From: Domibacillus sp. PGB-M46 | Lineage (GTDB): Bacteria; Bacillota; Bacilli; Bacillales; Domibacillaceae | Reading direction: 5' to 3' | Length of the DNA stretch: 64,000 nt | Assembly (NCBI RefSeq): GCF_022668875.1 | Contig: NZ_JAKGCR010000012.1 | Location: 43,027-107,026 of the forward strand | Part shown: positions 54,707 to 63,883 of the stretch, piece after piece | Numbering within the stretch: the stretch's first letter is position 1 | Layout: every line of letters starts with the position of its first letter | Made by a program: the position numbers and the translations under genes | Notes under the pieces: model-generated | What the model saw: the letters and a program-made list of their open reading frames with translations, nothing else | What the model was told of the DNA's origin: nothing | Databases searched by the model: none

Positions 54707-55998
54707 ATTATTCCTTTATAGAAACCACACCAGATTCACATTTTCCTATACAAAACCTGCCATACGGCATTTTTCAGCCAATAGGAAAAGAACCGCGCGC
54801 AGGTACAGCAATCGGTGATTATGTTCTTGATTTATCGGTAATGGATGAGGCTGGATTCTTAAATGGTACAGGTGCAGAAGGAAAAAATATTTTTTCAGCC
54901 TCTTCACTCAATCAATTTATGGCTCTTGGCCGCCCTGTCTGGAGCGCAGTGCGAAAAAAACTTCAATATCTTTTAGACGCTGACACACCTGATTTACGGG
55001 ATAATGAAGAACTTCGCTCACAAGCGTTTCACTTAATGAGAGATGTAGAAATGCTTCTTCCAGCAGACATTGGGGACTACACTGATTTTTATGCTTCAAG
55101 AGAACATGCAACCAATGTAGGTACCATGTTTAGAGGAAAAGACAATGCACTGATGCCAAACTGGACACACCTGCCGGTTGGCTACCACGGCCGCGCCAGT
55201 TCTATTATTCCCAGCGGAACCGAAGTACGCCGTCCTCTAGGACAGCGCAAGCCGCCAAATGAAGAAAATCCTGTCTTTGAACCGTCTGTACAGCTTGATT
55301 TTGAGCTTGAAATGGGCTGGTTTATCGGTCCCGGCAACCGTCTTGGAGAACCGATTCCTGTTAACCAGGCGGAAAATCATGTTTTCGGGCTTGTTCTTGT
55401 GAATGACTGGAGCGCCCGAGATATTCAAGCGTGGGAATACCAGCCTCTTGGCCCCTTTCTGGCTAAAAACTTTGCCACCTCTATCTCGCCTTGGGTGGTG
55501 CCGCTAGAAGCGCTGGAACCTTTTCGAGCATCAGGACCCGAACAAGAACCAAAGCCGTTCCCATACTTACAACAGGCAAAAGAGGGAGCTTTTAATATTA
55601 ATCTTGAAGTTCATTTACAACCAGAAAACGCAGAAGAAGCCACAAAAATTACAAACACCAATTTTAGCTACATGTACTGGTCGATCGCTCAACAGGTAGC
55701 TCACCACACGATTACAGGGTGCAATATTCGTCCTGGTGACATGCACGCCTCAGGTACTATCAGCGGTCCAGAACGTGCCGAACGCGGCAGCCTGCTCGAA
55801 CTTACCTGGCGCGGTGCTGAACCAGTTCAGCTTAATGGCGGCGCCCAAAGAAGTTGGATCGAGGATGGAGATCAATTGACCATCACTGGCTGGTGCCAGG
55901 GAGACGGATACCGGATTGGTTTTGGTAGCGTCACTGGCAAGGTTTTGCCAGCTCTTTCGGAAGCAGAAATTTTAAATGTCGAGAATGTAAAAATATAA
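54703..55998 (+). CDS. fahA: fumarylacetoacetase
   Basis: 431 residues, full length. It splits fumarylacetoacetate into fumarate and acetoacetate. The N-terminal SH3-like domain (~15-115) is followed by the FAH domain with metal and catalytic residues in DYTDFYASREHATNVGTMFR, LPVGYHGRASSIIPSGT, QLDFELEMGW and LVNDWSARDIQAWEYQPLGP; QVAHHTITGCNIRPGDMHAS and GTISGPERAERGSLLEL complete it. Translational coupling with the previous gene (ATGA) and 49 bp to the dioxygenase gene. Confidence 0.95.
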   Translation: MNYSFIETTPDSHFPIQNLPYGIFQPIGKEPRAGTAIGDYVLDLSVMDEAGFLNGTGAEGKNIFSASSLNQFMALGRPVWSAVRKKLQYLLDADTPDLRDNEELRSQAFHLMRDVEMLLPADIGDYTDFYASREHATNVGTMFRGKDNALMPNWTHLPVGYHGRASSIIPSGTEVRRPLGQRKPPNEENPVFEPSVQLDFELEMGWFIGPGNRLGEPIPVNQAENHVFGLVLVNDWSARDIQAWEYQPLGPFLAKNFATSISPWVVPLEALEPFRASGPEQEPKPFPYLQQAKEGAFNINLEVHLQPENAEEATKITNTNFSYMYWSIAQQVAHHTITGCNIRPGDMHASGTISGPERAERGSLLELTWRGAEPVQLNGGAQRSWIEDGDQLTITGWCQGDGYRIGFGSVTGKVLPALSEAEILNVENVKI

Positions 55999-56047
55999 GG
56001 TGTAATGATAAAGAAGATAAAGACAGCGAACGAAGGGAGTTTAACCA

Positions 56048-57205
56048 ATGACACATTATGTTAAAATGGGGCGCATTCCTCATAAGCGACACACCCAATT
56101 TCGCCAAGAAGATGGCAGCCTTTACTACGAACAGTTAATGGGCACAAAAGGTTTTTCAAGCATCCAGTCTCTTATTTACCATATTAACCAGCCGACACAG
56201 GTGAAAAAAGCTGTAAAGATCCGTGATGTAAAGTATGAGTTTGAAGAAAAGGATGCCTTAAAACACCGGCATTTCCGTACTTGGAATACGGAGATAGGCG
56301 GCGATTTTCTTGAAGCTAGGAAAATTTTCATGGCAAATGATGATGTAGCACTTGGCTTGGCACGGCCTAACCGCCAGATGGATTATTTTTACCGGAACGG
56401 TGAAGGAGATGAGCTGCTGTTTGTTCATGAAGGAACAGGCAAAATCGAAAGCATCTTTGGAGAACTGAGTTTCGGACCTGGTGATTACCTCGTCATTCCG
56501 ATTGGCACAACCTATCGTGTCGTTTTGGAATCAGAAGAAGCCCGCTTCTTTATCCTAGAGTCTAATTCATCGATTGTGCCACCAAAGCGCTACCGCAATG
56601 AATTTGGACAGCTTTTAGAGCACTCTCCTTTTTGCGAACGCGACTTCCGGACACCAGAAAAGCTGGAACCAAAAGATGAAAAAGGAGAGTTTGAAATACG
56701 AGTGCGCGCCCAGGGGATGATTACATCCTATACGTATGATTTTCATCCACTTGATGCAGTGGGATGGGATGGCTACCTCTTCCCTTACGCATTTAGCATT
56801 CATGATTTTGAACCAATCACAGGGCGTGTTCATCAGCCGCCTCCCGTACACCAAACATTCGAAGCGCACAATTATGTTGTATGTTCATTCGTACCGCGTA
56901 TGTATGATTATCACCCGGAAGCAATCCCGGCCCCTTATGTACACAGCAACGTTGAGAGCGATGAAGTGTTGTATTACGTAGATGGCGACTTTATGAGCCG
57001 CCGCGGAGTGGAACAAGGCTCCATTACGCTGCATCCAAGCGGCCTGCCGCATGGCCCTCATCCAGGCAAGATTGAAGGAAGCATTGGCAAAAAAGAAACC
57101 CAAGAACTGGCCGTCATGGTCGATACCTTCCGTCCGCTGTATATTGTAAAGGATGCACATGCGATCGAAGATAAAGAATATATGGACAGCTGGCTAGTAA
57201 AATAA
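56048..57205 (+). CDS. hmgA: homogentisate 1,2-dioxygenase
   Basis: 385 residues, ATG after GAAGGGAG. It opens the homogentisate ring to 4-maleylacetoacetate. Cupin-like bicupin fold with the iron/active-site region HQPPPVHQTFEAHNYVVCSF, VHSNVESDEVLYYVDGDF and TLHPSGLPHGPHPG. This is the shorter (~380-residue) bacterial type rather than the ~440-residue animal type. It is the last gene of the operon; a strong terminator follows. Confidence 0.95.
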   Translation: MTHYVKMGRIPHKRHTQFRQEDGSLYYEQLMGTKGFSSIQSLIYHINQPTQVKKAVKIRDVKYEFEEKDALKHRHFRTWNTEIGGDFLEARKIFMANDDVALGLARPNRQMDYFYRNGEGDELLFVHEGTGKIESIFGELSFGPGDYLVIPIGTTYRVVLESEEARFFILESNSSIVPPKRYRNEFGQLLEHSPFCERDFRTPEKLEPKDEKGEFEIRVRAQGMITSYTYDFHPLDAVGWDGYLFPYAFSIHDFEPITGRVHQPPPVHQTFEAHNYVVCSFVPRMYDYHPEAIPAPYVHSNVESDEVLYYVDGDFMSRRGVEQGSITLHPSGLPHGPHPGKIEGSIGKKETQELAVMVDTFRPLYIVKDAHAIEDKEYMDSWLVK

Positions 57206-57280
57206 TTATTAAATTCCGATTCCAATTAAAATAATTGATCTTCTCCCCAGATAGATCGATTTCCCTTTAATTTAAATATA

Positions 57281-57316
57281 AAGCCGGAGCAAGTTTCCCC
57301 TTGCTCCGGCTTTTAT
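57281..57316. terminator. bidirectional terminator
   Basis: AAGCCGGAGCAAG pairs with TTGCTCCGGCTT over seven bases, then TTATTTATTT. It serves the homogentisate operon and probably the convergent kinase gene. Confidence 0.85.
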
Positions 57317-57405
57317 TTATTTACTTTTTTTATTACAGTTTATCTCACAAATCCACATAACATAAAGCGCTTACTCTTTAAGGAAGCGTGCTTTCATTAA
57401 AACTC

Positions 57406-58680
57406 TTATTTGTCTTGCTGTATATATTTAGGAAAAGTGATAGAGAAATATGTACCTTTTCCCCATTCACTTTTCACTTTAATTTCTCCACCCATTCCCC
57501 GGATGACACTAAATGAAACCATCATTCCCAGCCCAGTTCCATTTTCCTTTGTTGTGAAATAAGGCTCGCCTATACGATTTATTTGCTGCTTAGTCATACC
57601 TATTCCTTCATCTTTTATAGTTACCGTGATCATGGATGTTCGTTCGCAGTCTAACGCAATTTGTATTTTTCCGCCCTTTGGCATCGATTCGATTCCATTT
57701 TTCAATATATTCGCCAAACATTGCTCGAATCTTTTTCGATCTCCCAAAACAAAACAATCCTTATTTTCCGTGAAAGAAATGTTTATTTCAACATTATTTA
57801 CTGCCGCTAAAGGAGTAAGATCCTTGACCACACACTGAATTTCTTCCAAAATGAAGATTTTCTCTTTTTCTCTAGGCGCTGGTTTTGCAAAGGTTAAGTA
57901 ATCATTGATAGTATCTATCGCCTGATCCAACTCTTGCGCTGCAATTTCCAAGTAATTTTTTCTTGTTTCAAAAGGAATTTTTTCATCTGATAGAAGCTGC
58001 ATAAATCCTCTAGTCGCGGTAAGCGGGTTTCCAACTTCATGTGAAATACTTGCAGCAAGATGACTGGCAACTTCCATCTTTTCTGCTTTCATTGATTTGC
58101 GCAGCAAAGCAAAATTAATCAAAATCACTTCCGTAAGAAGTGTTGCAATCACCATGCCGATAACATTGATAAGCAAGTGTTCTAAGCGAACATTCAATAC
58201 CATGGCCACATGAAAGACCTGTGTAGAAAACAGTGTTGAAAAAAATAACGAGAGAACGATTAATACACTGCTTGTCAGTACTTTCATTTTTAAAGACATC
58301 TTTATATAGTATTTAGACATTAATCCTGCGAAAATAGCGGTTAACATTAAAATAAAAAATGAATTGTAAAAAGCCTCCCCGCCAATTAAATAACGGTGTG
58401 TTACAACCACAGATAATAATAAGAGTGCGACTTTATATCCGCCATATAAAGCGCCTAAAATTAATGGAATCCTGCGAAGATCTAGAAGAAGAGGTTCGAT
58501 AAAAATAATAGGAAAGGTCATACACATTATAAGGGATAGTACTGGGAAAACAGCAAACATCCACTTTTCTACCCACTCAAACTGATAAATATAGTGTAAA
58601 AGATAAAACATTTGCCATAAGAATAACGGAAACAAAACTAATAAAAAATTAATAACTAAATCCATTGTATAAATGTCCAT
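57406..58680 (-). CDS. orphan membrane sensor histidine kinase, sporulation-kinase-like
   Basis: 424 residues. Six membrane helices (to ~190) resemble the 5TM-LYT type input domain (PLLLDLRRIPLILGALYGGY). The kinase core has the H box HLAASISHEVGNPLTATRGF, N box LANILKNGIESMPKGG, G1 VTIKDEGIGM and G2 ENGTGLGMMVSFSVIRGMGG. This domain set is close to KinB/KinD-like kinases that feed the Spo0 phosphorelay. No response regulator is adjacent, which fits. Confidence 0.9.
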   Translation of the reverse strand: MDIYTMDLVINFLLVLFPLFLWQMFYLLHYIYQFEWVEKWMFAVFPVLSLIMCMTFPIIFIEPLLLDLRRIPLILGALYGGYKVALLLLSVVVTHRYLIGGEAFYNSFFILMLTAIFAGLMSKYYIKMSLKMKVLTSSVLIVLSLFFSTLFSTQVFHVAMVLNVRLEHLLINVIGMVIATLLTEVILINFALLRKSMKAEKMEVASHLAASISHEVGNPLTATRGFMQLLSDEKIPFETRKNYLEIAAQELDQAIDTINDYLTFAKPAPREKEKIFILEEIQCVVKDLTPLAAVNNVEINISFTENKDCFVLGDRKRFEQCLANILKNGIESMPKGGKIQIALDCERTSMITVTIKDEGIGMTKQQINRIGEPYFTTKENGTGLGMMVSFSVIRGMGGEIKVKSEWGKGTYFSITFPKYIQQDK

Positions 58681-58969
58681 ATCAGCACCAATTTTTCGAT
58701 GATTTCCACAAAATTAAATAATGGATGATCAAATCATACCAAGAAAATGTGGCTTCTACACAAAAAACTTTCACAAAAATATAATTCTAACTATGGGGTC
58801 AGTCCCTTTATGAATGCCTTGGGCTTTACCTATAAATAAAACAAGCTTGCATTTTTGTTGCATTAAGGCTGAACTTTTGTTCTCCTTTGGCCATTTCCCG
58901 TTCAGCAAGCACACCATCACATCATTCTGCATTTTCAAAATGAATAAGGTATACATTTTATTCTATTCA

Positions 58970-59070
58970 TTGACAGGATCGACTGATGATAATATTAAGA
59001 TATGGAGCGTTCAGACTGGAGACAAAGCAGCCTCAAATCAGAGATTTGAGAACTACTTTGTCTTTTTTTA
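58970..59070 (+). ncRNA. candidate ~65-nt small RNA
   Basis: TTGACA (58970-58975), 17 bp, TATTAA (58993-58998) forms a good sigma-A promoter. Transcription from ~59005 would reach the strong hairpin AGACAAAG...CTCAAATC-AGA-GATTTGAG...CTTTGTCT followed by TTTTTTT (59019-59068). No ribosome site or frame lies between. It could be a small RNA or a promoter-terminator remnant; the rest of 58681-59147 holds no gene. Confidence 0.5.
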
Positions 59071-59147
59071 TGTGTTTAGGCAGCCCTGACTGGATACTTT
59101 CACTGTTTAAACCGCATAGTACGTCTACTTTTTCTGTTCTACCTTGA

Positions 59148-60719
59148 TCAGCTCCCGTCTGATGTTAAAAAAAGCAAGGCTTCCTCAAGCTGTTTCTCAA
59201 TACCTAGAGGCGCGTACACACTCCACTTTTGCCAGTCTAGAAAAAAGCAGCGGCCATTTTGAACAGCGGGGTGGGCTGACAAGAGAGAGTCCGTTTTAAT
59301 TTCATGCTCCATTATCCGCCGGCGGTGTTCACTATCCGTGACAATCCACATGAAATCACTTCTATCCCTCTTCATCTGTTCAAGAGAAGCGGGCATCCAG
59401 GTAAACATTGTGCCCATTGGATGCTCCTCCATCTTTTCCTGAAGATACCGAGGAGCACGAAAGCCCAGCAGCCGGTAAAACACATGTCCCATATTACGGG
59501 CTCCGTACAGCCGAACTCCCTTGTTTGTTACACTCCAAACAGCAGCAGATCTTCCGGTTCCAATCCGGTTTTCTACTGCAGCCCGTGCTTTTCTGACTTT
59601 TTCGTTATGTGCGCCATGCCATGCTGAAAGAGCCTCTTCTTTTTCCAGCAAGCGGGCAATGGTGTCTGCATGGCTGTATACGTCCATGCTTGTCCAGTCA
59701 ATTGATACAACCGGAGCAATGTCCCCGATATGCTCTTTCGCCATACCGGCAACGTTGTTTTTACACAAGATTAAGTCAGGTTTCTGTTCTAAAAAAAACT
59801 GCCGCTGGATATCCCATGGCTCGCTCGCATGATAAGGAAGCGTCAGCTCTTTGATTCGGCCGTCGAAGCTTTCCTGAAGTTGGCCCGCTGCAGGGGTTAC
59901 ACCCAGTGCAAGCAAATGGTCGGTATACGGGTAAGAAAGAGAGACGACCTTTTTAATATGTCTTCTATTATAATGGGAAGGCGCGATGCCGAATGTCTGC
60001 TTAAAACGGCGGCTGAAATAATGTTCATCCTGATACCCGGTTCGGCGGGCGCCTTCCTTGATTTTAATGTCTCCTGTCAAAAGCATCTCTTTCGCCGTGT
60101 TCAGCCGAAGATGGGTCAGCCATTCCATCGGTGTTTTATTCATTTTTTGTTTAAATAGATGAGAATAATATGCCGGGTTCATACCGGCCATTTCAGCCAG
60201 CCCTGACAGGGTGATAGGTTCAGTAAAACAAGTGCTCATATAACCAAGCGTTTGATGAATACGCTCTTCATTGTCTTCAAGTCGAAGGGATGACGGCTGA
60301 TCAGAAAGCCAGTGAAGCAGTTCTGCTGCCGCTCCCTCCCTCACATACGGAGGATCGGCATCTCTATGATGGATAGAAGATAGAAGACGGCAAATCGCTG
60401 AACGGTGGTAGGAAACCAGCCCTTCTACCGAAAACGTCCGTGCTTTTTTGTACACCAGTTTTTCAGCGGTCCGGCTTTGTTCCTCATATAAGTCGAACAG
60501 CAGCATACAGCCGCTTATTTCATCCTCATTTACCGCTTCAACCGAAAAAGATGTGCCTGGATGCAGCAGAAAAACAGCCCTTTTTCCAAGTGCCTGCTTA
60601 ATCCCATTTATGATTAATGATCCGCTGCTTTTTTCAATCGATAAAAGACAAAAAGAAGGCACAGCTTGCTGAGTCTGCTTTCCGCTTAAAAGACATGTCT
60701 TTACAATTTCCATTCTCAC
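59148..60719 (-). CDS. Btr-like AraC regulator fused to a siderophore-binding domain
   Basis: 523 residues from GTG at 60719, eight bases after GGGGGC (ATG at 60713 possible). The N-terminal sensor part is followed by two AraC HTH motifs (~165-265: LSGLAEMAGMNPAYYSHLFK; GARRTGYQDEHYFSRRFKQT) and a periplasmic-binding-protein-like domain (~275-520: KKVVSLSYPYTDHLLALGVT, EQKPDLILCKNN). B. subtilis Btr has this architecture and activates feuABC when bacillibactin binds. Here it is divergent from a FecCD-type importer operon, with a Fur box between. Confidence 0.9.
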   Translation of the reverse strand: MRMEIVKTCLLSGKQTQQAVPSFCLLSIEKSSGSLIINGIKQALGKRAVFLLHPGTSFSVEAVNEDEISGCMLLFDLYEEQSRTAEKLVYKKARTFSVEGLVSYHRSAICRLLSSIHHRDADPPYVREGAAAELLHWLSDQPSSLRLEDNEERIHQTLGYMSTCFTEPITLSGLAEMAGMNPAYYSHLFKQKMNKTPMEWLTHLRLNTAKEMLLTGDIKIKEGARRTGYQDEHYFSRRFKQTFGIAPSHYNRRHIKKVVSLSYPYTDHLLALGVTPAAGQLQESFDGRIKELTLPYHASEPWDIQRQFFLEQKPDLILCKNNVAGMAKEHIGDIAPVVSIDWTSMDVYSHADTIARLLEKEEALSAWHGAHNEKVRKARAAVENRIGTGRSAAVWSVTNKGVRLYGARNMGHVFYRLLGFRAPRYLQEKMEEHPMGTMFTWMPASLEQMKRDRSDFMWIVTDSEHRRRIMEHEIKTDSLLSAHPAVQNGRCFFLDWQKWSVYAPLGIEKQLEEALLFLTSDGS

Positions 60720-60826
60720 CTGTAATGCCCCCTGATGGATTAAAAAATAATGAAACGAAAAATAATACATGAAAAGAAGCCAAAAATCGTACATTGACGC
60801 TTATTTCCCTTATTATTATACTTAAT

Positions 60827-60841
60827 TGAAAGTGATTATCA
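60827..60841. promoter_or_regulatory. Fur box
   Basis: TGAAAGTGATTATCA matches the 15-base consensus TGATAATNATTATCA at 12 of its 14 specified positions, between the Btr-like gene and the importer operon. It predicts iron repression of one or both. Confidence 0.8.
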
Positions 60842-60872
60842 ATAGCAGTTAGAAAGGTCTTGTTTTCTTCTG

Positions 60873-61877
60873 ATGAAAAAAAGGTACAGCTTATTTATTA
60901 TCATTTTTTTTGCGGCAACTTGTTTGTTAGGTGTGTCATTGTTCGCCGCCGTTTCCTCGGGAGCGAAAGAACTTAACCTGCCCACCGTCTGGGCCGCTGT
61001 TTTTCATTTCAATGCAGAGCTGACGTCTCATCAAATTATTCATGAGCTTCGCCTTCCCCGCGTGCTTGGCGCTGCGCTTGTCGGCTGTGCCCTGGCCGTT
61101 TCCGGCGCTTTAATGCAGGCGGTTACCCGGAATGATTTGGCGGATCCGGGTATTTTAGGGATCAATGCCGGCGCATCTCTTATGACAGCTCTTTGTTTTG
61201 CTCTTTCCCCCGGCATACCGTATTCTCTGCTGATTGTGTTTTGCTTTTTCGGATCGGTCATCAGTGCAATATGCATTTTTTGGATTGCCTCTGGTGCACC
61301 GGGCGGCATCACGCCGATACGCCTGACGGTTGCCGGAGCCATTTTAGCTGCTCTGTTCAGCTCGCTCAGCTCAGGAGTTGCGATTTACTTTGACTTAAGC
61401 CAGGACCTTGCTTTTTGGTTTGCGGGTGGCACTGCCGGCATTAGATGGGGGCATCTTACATACCTGGCACCGATTATACTGGCCGCCGTCTTACTGTCTC
61501 TTTCCTTTGCCCGGCCGCTCACGCTGCTCTCTCTTGGAGAAGAAACCGCAGCTGGGCTTGGTGGAAACGTGCCGCTGGTCCGCCTGGCTGCGATCGGAGC
61601 CGCCGTTCTTCTGGCAGGGACATCGGTTTCAGCAGCCGGCTCAATCGGGTTTATCGGGCTGATCGTTCCCCACATTGCCCGTAAGCTAGTTGGCGTTGAC
61701 TATCGGTTTATTATTCCGATCAGCGCCTTGGGAGGCTCGATTTTACTTGTGCTGGCTGATTACGGGGCCCGTATGGTAAACCCGCCGCGTGAGCTGGCGA
61801 TCAGTGCGATGGTTGCTCTTTTAGGAGTACCCTTCTTTTTGTTCCTCTCCCGTCGGCAAAGGAGGAGAGAATCATGA
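60873..61877 (+). CDS. FecCD-type siderophore ABC permease, subunit 1
   Basis: 334 residues with about ten membrane helices. Family motifs LRLPRVLGAALVGCALAVSG, NDLADPGILGINAGAS, and the coupling-helix/ATPase-contact segment SLGEETAAGLG; GFIGLIVPHIARKLVG near the end. It partners with the next gene as a heterodimer, as FeuB/FeuC do. The last codons overlap the second permease start (ATGA). Confidence 0.95.
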   Translation: MKKRYSLFIIIFFAATCLLGVSLFAAVSSGAKELNLPTVWAAVFHFNAELTSHQIIHELRLPRVLGAALVGCALAVSGALMQAVTRNDLADPGILGINAGASLMTALCFALSPGIPYSLLIVFCFFGSVISAICIFWIASGAPGGITPIRLTVAGAILAALFSSLSSGVAIYFDLSQDLAFWFAGGTAGIRWGHLTYLAPIILAAVLLSLSFARPLTLLSLGEETAAGLGGNVPLVRLAAIGAAVLLAGTSVSAAGSIGFIGLIVPHIARKLVGVDYRFIIPISALGGSILLVLADYGARMVNPPRELAISAMVALLGVPFFLFLSRRQRRRES

Positions 61878-62884
61878 AGACACGCCAGAAAAAAGCTGTA
61901 AGGGCCTCGCTTGTTTTATTACTGTTATGCCTGTGTGTGCTGCTTATCAGCTTAAATACCGGAACGATTCGCCTCAGTCCCGTTGAGGTATTAAAAACAG
62001 TCCTTGGACTCGGTTCTCCCCGTGACTCCATCGTGCTGTTCGATTACCGACTTCCCCGCCTGTTAATTGCGATGCTGGCAGGTGTGGGTTTGGGAATCGC
62101 CGGATGCCTGCTGCAGGGCTTATCCCGCAATGCGCTGGCAGACCCGGGGGTGATTGGCATTCACGCCGGAGCCGCTTTCGGGCTGATTCTCTTTTTACGT
62201 TTTTTTGGTACGCTTGAAGGCAGCTTTACCATTTTCATTCCGCTTTTTACTTTTATCGGTGGACTTTGCGCAGCAGGGCTGATTACTATTTTTTCTTTTG
62301 ACCGTAAGGCTGGCTTTCTGCCGCAGCGCTTGTTGTTAAACGGCATCGCGCTCGCAGCGGGCTTTAGTGCCCTGACACTTGTACTGTCGCTTCGCCTAGA
62401 TGAGGAAGTGTATTCTTTTGCGGCCTACTGGCTGGCGGGAAATATATGGGGACGGGAATGGATACACGTACTAGCATTGCTGCCGTGGCTGCTCGTTTTG
62501 GTACCATATTCGTTTTTCCATGCAGGCACATTAAATATGCTGTCGCTTGGTGAAGCGCCGGCAGCCGGGCTTGGTGTTAATGTGGCCAAACAGCGGGCCG
62601 GCCTGCTGCTTTGCGCCGTTGCTCTGTCGAGTGCGAGTGTTTCCATGGCTGGAGGGATTGGCTTTATTGGACTCGCCGCTCCACAAATTGCCCGCCGGAT
62701 TGCCGGGCCGCTTCATCAGTATGTACTGCCGCTCTCCGGCTTGGTTGGCATGCTGATTTTAATGGCAGCTGATACGATCGGCCGGTCATTGTTTGCGCCA
62801 GCTGGCATTCCGGCCGGCATCGTGACTGCAGCGCTCGGTGCCCCCTATTTTTTATATGTATTTAGAAAATCTACTCATTCATGA
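61874..62884 (+). CDS. FecCD-type siderophore ABC permease, subunit 2
   Basis: 336 residues, ATG after AAAGGAGGAG inside the previous gene's end. LPRLLIAMLAGVGLGIAGCL, SRNALADPGVIGIHAGAAFG, SLGEAPAAGLGVN and GFIGLAAPQIARRIAG are the same family marks as in subunit 1. Membrane-embedded half of the importer. It overlaps or touches the binding-protein gene. Confidence 0.95.
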   Translation: MKTRQKKAVRASLVLLLLCLCVLLISLNTGTIRLSPVEVLKTVLGLGSPRDSIVLFDYRLPRLLIAMLAGVGLGIAGCLLQGLSRNALADPGVIGIHAGAAFGLILFLRFFGTLEGSFTIFIPLFTFIGGLCAAGLITIFSFDRKAGFLPQRLLLNGIALAAGFSALTLVLSLRLDEEVYSFAAYWLAGNIWGREWIHVLALLPWLLVLVPYSFFHAGTLNMLSLGEAPAAGLGVNVAKQRAGLLLCAVALSSASVSMAGGIGFIGLAAPQIARRIAGPLHQYVLPLSGLVGMLILMAADTIGRSLFAPAGIPAGIVTAALGAPYFLYVFRKSTHS

Positions 62885-62898
62885 TAGGAGCTTGCGTA

Positions 62899-63807
62899 AT
62901 GAAAAAAATAACATTCTTCTGCTTATGTATGTGCCTTACCTTATTGCTTGCCGCTTGTGGAAGCAAGGAACCGGCTGACTCTGCCGGTGACTCAGCACCA
63001 GCGCAAGAAAACGGGCAAAAAATTGCTTCCTTGTCGATTCACATAACGAATAACCTATTAGCTCTTGGCATTCAGCCAGCCGGCTCCGTTGTCGGCGGCA
63101 AAGTAGGAGACTTTCTTCCCCACGTAGCCGATCAGCTGAAAGGAACAGAAAAACTCGGTGAAGCAAAAGATGTCAACATGGAAGCATTGCTTGCATTAGA
63201 ACCTGACTTAATCCTCGTTGATAAAGAATTTGCCGGCCAGGACCTCAGCAAGTATGAAGACATTGCGCCTGTCGAAGTCATTGACCTTGACCAAGGGACA
63301 TGGCGTGACCATTTAACACAGCTTGGCAAGCTGCTCGACCGTGAAAAGGAAGCAAGCACATTTATTCAGAAATACGACCAAAAGGCGCAGCAAGTTAAAG
63401 CTGAACTGCCAGACACCATTCAGTCAGGCACAGCGATGGCCATTCGCATCAATGCAAAAGAGCTTCGTGTTTTTACAACAGCCCGTCCGCTTGGACCGAT
63501 TTTGTTTGATGATCTTGGCTTAACACCTGCTAAAGGGATTGAAGAACTTGATTCAAATGAACCGTACGAGGTTATTTCTCAGGAAGTGCTGCCAGACTTT
63601 GCTGCCGATACGATTTTTGTTGTTGTCGATGCAGAAGATGATGCACAGCAGTCATTCAAAGAGATTCAAAAAAGCGCCATCTGGCAGGGATTAAAAGCAG
63701 TTAAGCAGGACCAGGTTTTCGTGATTAAAGAACAGCCGTGGCTGGATTACTCCGCGGTCGGCAACAAAATGGCTCTGGATGAAGCACAATCTCTTTTATC
63801 AAAGTAA
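62899..63807 (+). CDS. siderophore-binding lipoprotein
   Basis: 302 residues from ATG at 62899 (AGGAG at eight bases); an in-frame start at 62881 is unlikely. Lipobox LLLAACG with Cys near residue 20. Class III (FhuD/FeuA-like) binding protein: IASLSIHITNNLLALGIQPA, ALLALEPDLILVDKEF, and the C-terminal KAVKQDQVFVIKEQPWLDYS. It delivers ferric siderophore to the permeases. No ATPase gene follows, so a shared ATPase elsewhere (as YusV serves Feu in B. subtilis) must be used. Confidence 0.95.
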   Translation: MKKITFFCLCMCLTLLLAACGSKEPADSAGDSAPAQENGQKIASLSIHITNNLLALGIQPAGSVVGGKVGDFLPHVADQLKGTEKLGEAKDVNMEALLALEPDLILVDKEFAGQDLSKYEDIAPVEVIDLDQGTWRDHLTQLGKLLDREKEASTFIQKYDQKAQQVKAELPDTIQSGTAMAIRINAKELRVFTTARPLGPILFDDLGLTPAKGIEELDSNEPYEVISQEVLPDFAADTIFVVVDAEDDAQQSFKEIQKSAIWQGLKAVKQDQVFVIKEQPWLDYSAVGNKMALDEAQSLLSK

Positions 63808-63832
63808 CAAAAAAAGCGGACTTTTCGCTTCA

Positions 63833-63881
63833 GCCTGTAAACAAAGCCTTCATTTTGAAGGCTTTGTTTACAGGCTTTTTT
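63833..63881 (+). terminator. long perfect terminator of the siderophore operon
   Basis: A 19-bp perfect stem, GCCTGTAAACAAAGCCTTC with its complement over ATTTT, followed by TTTTTT. The T-tract is where the second TnpB element is inserted. Confidence 0.9.
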
Positions 63882-63883
63882 AT

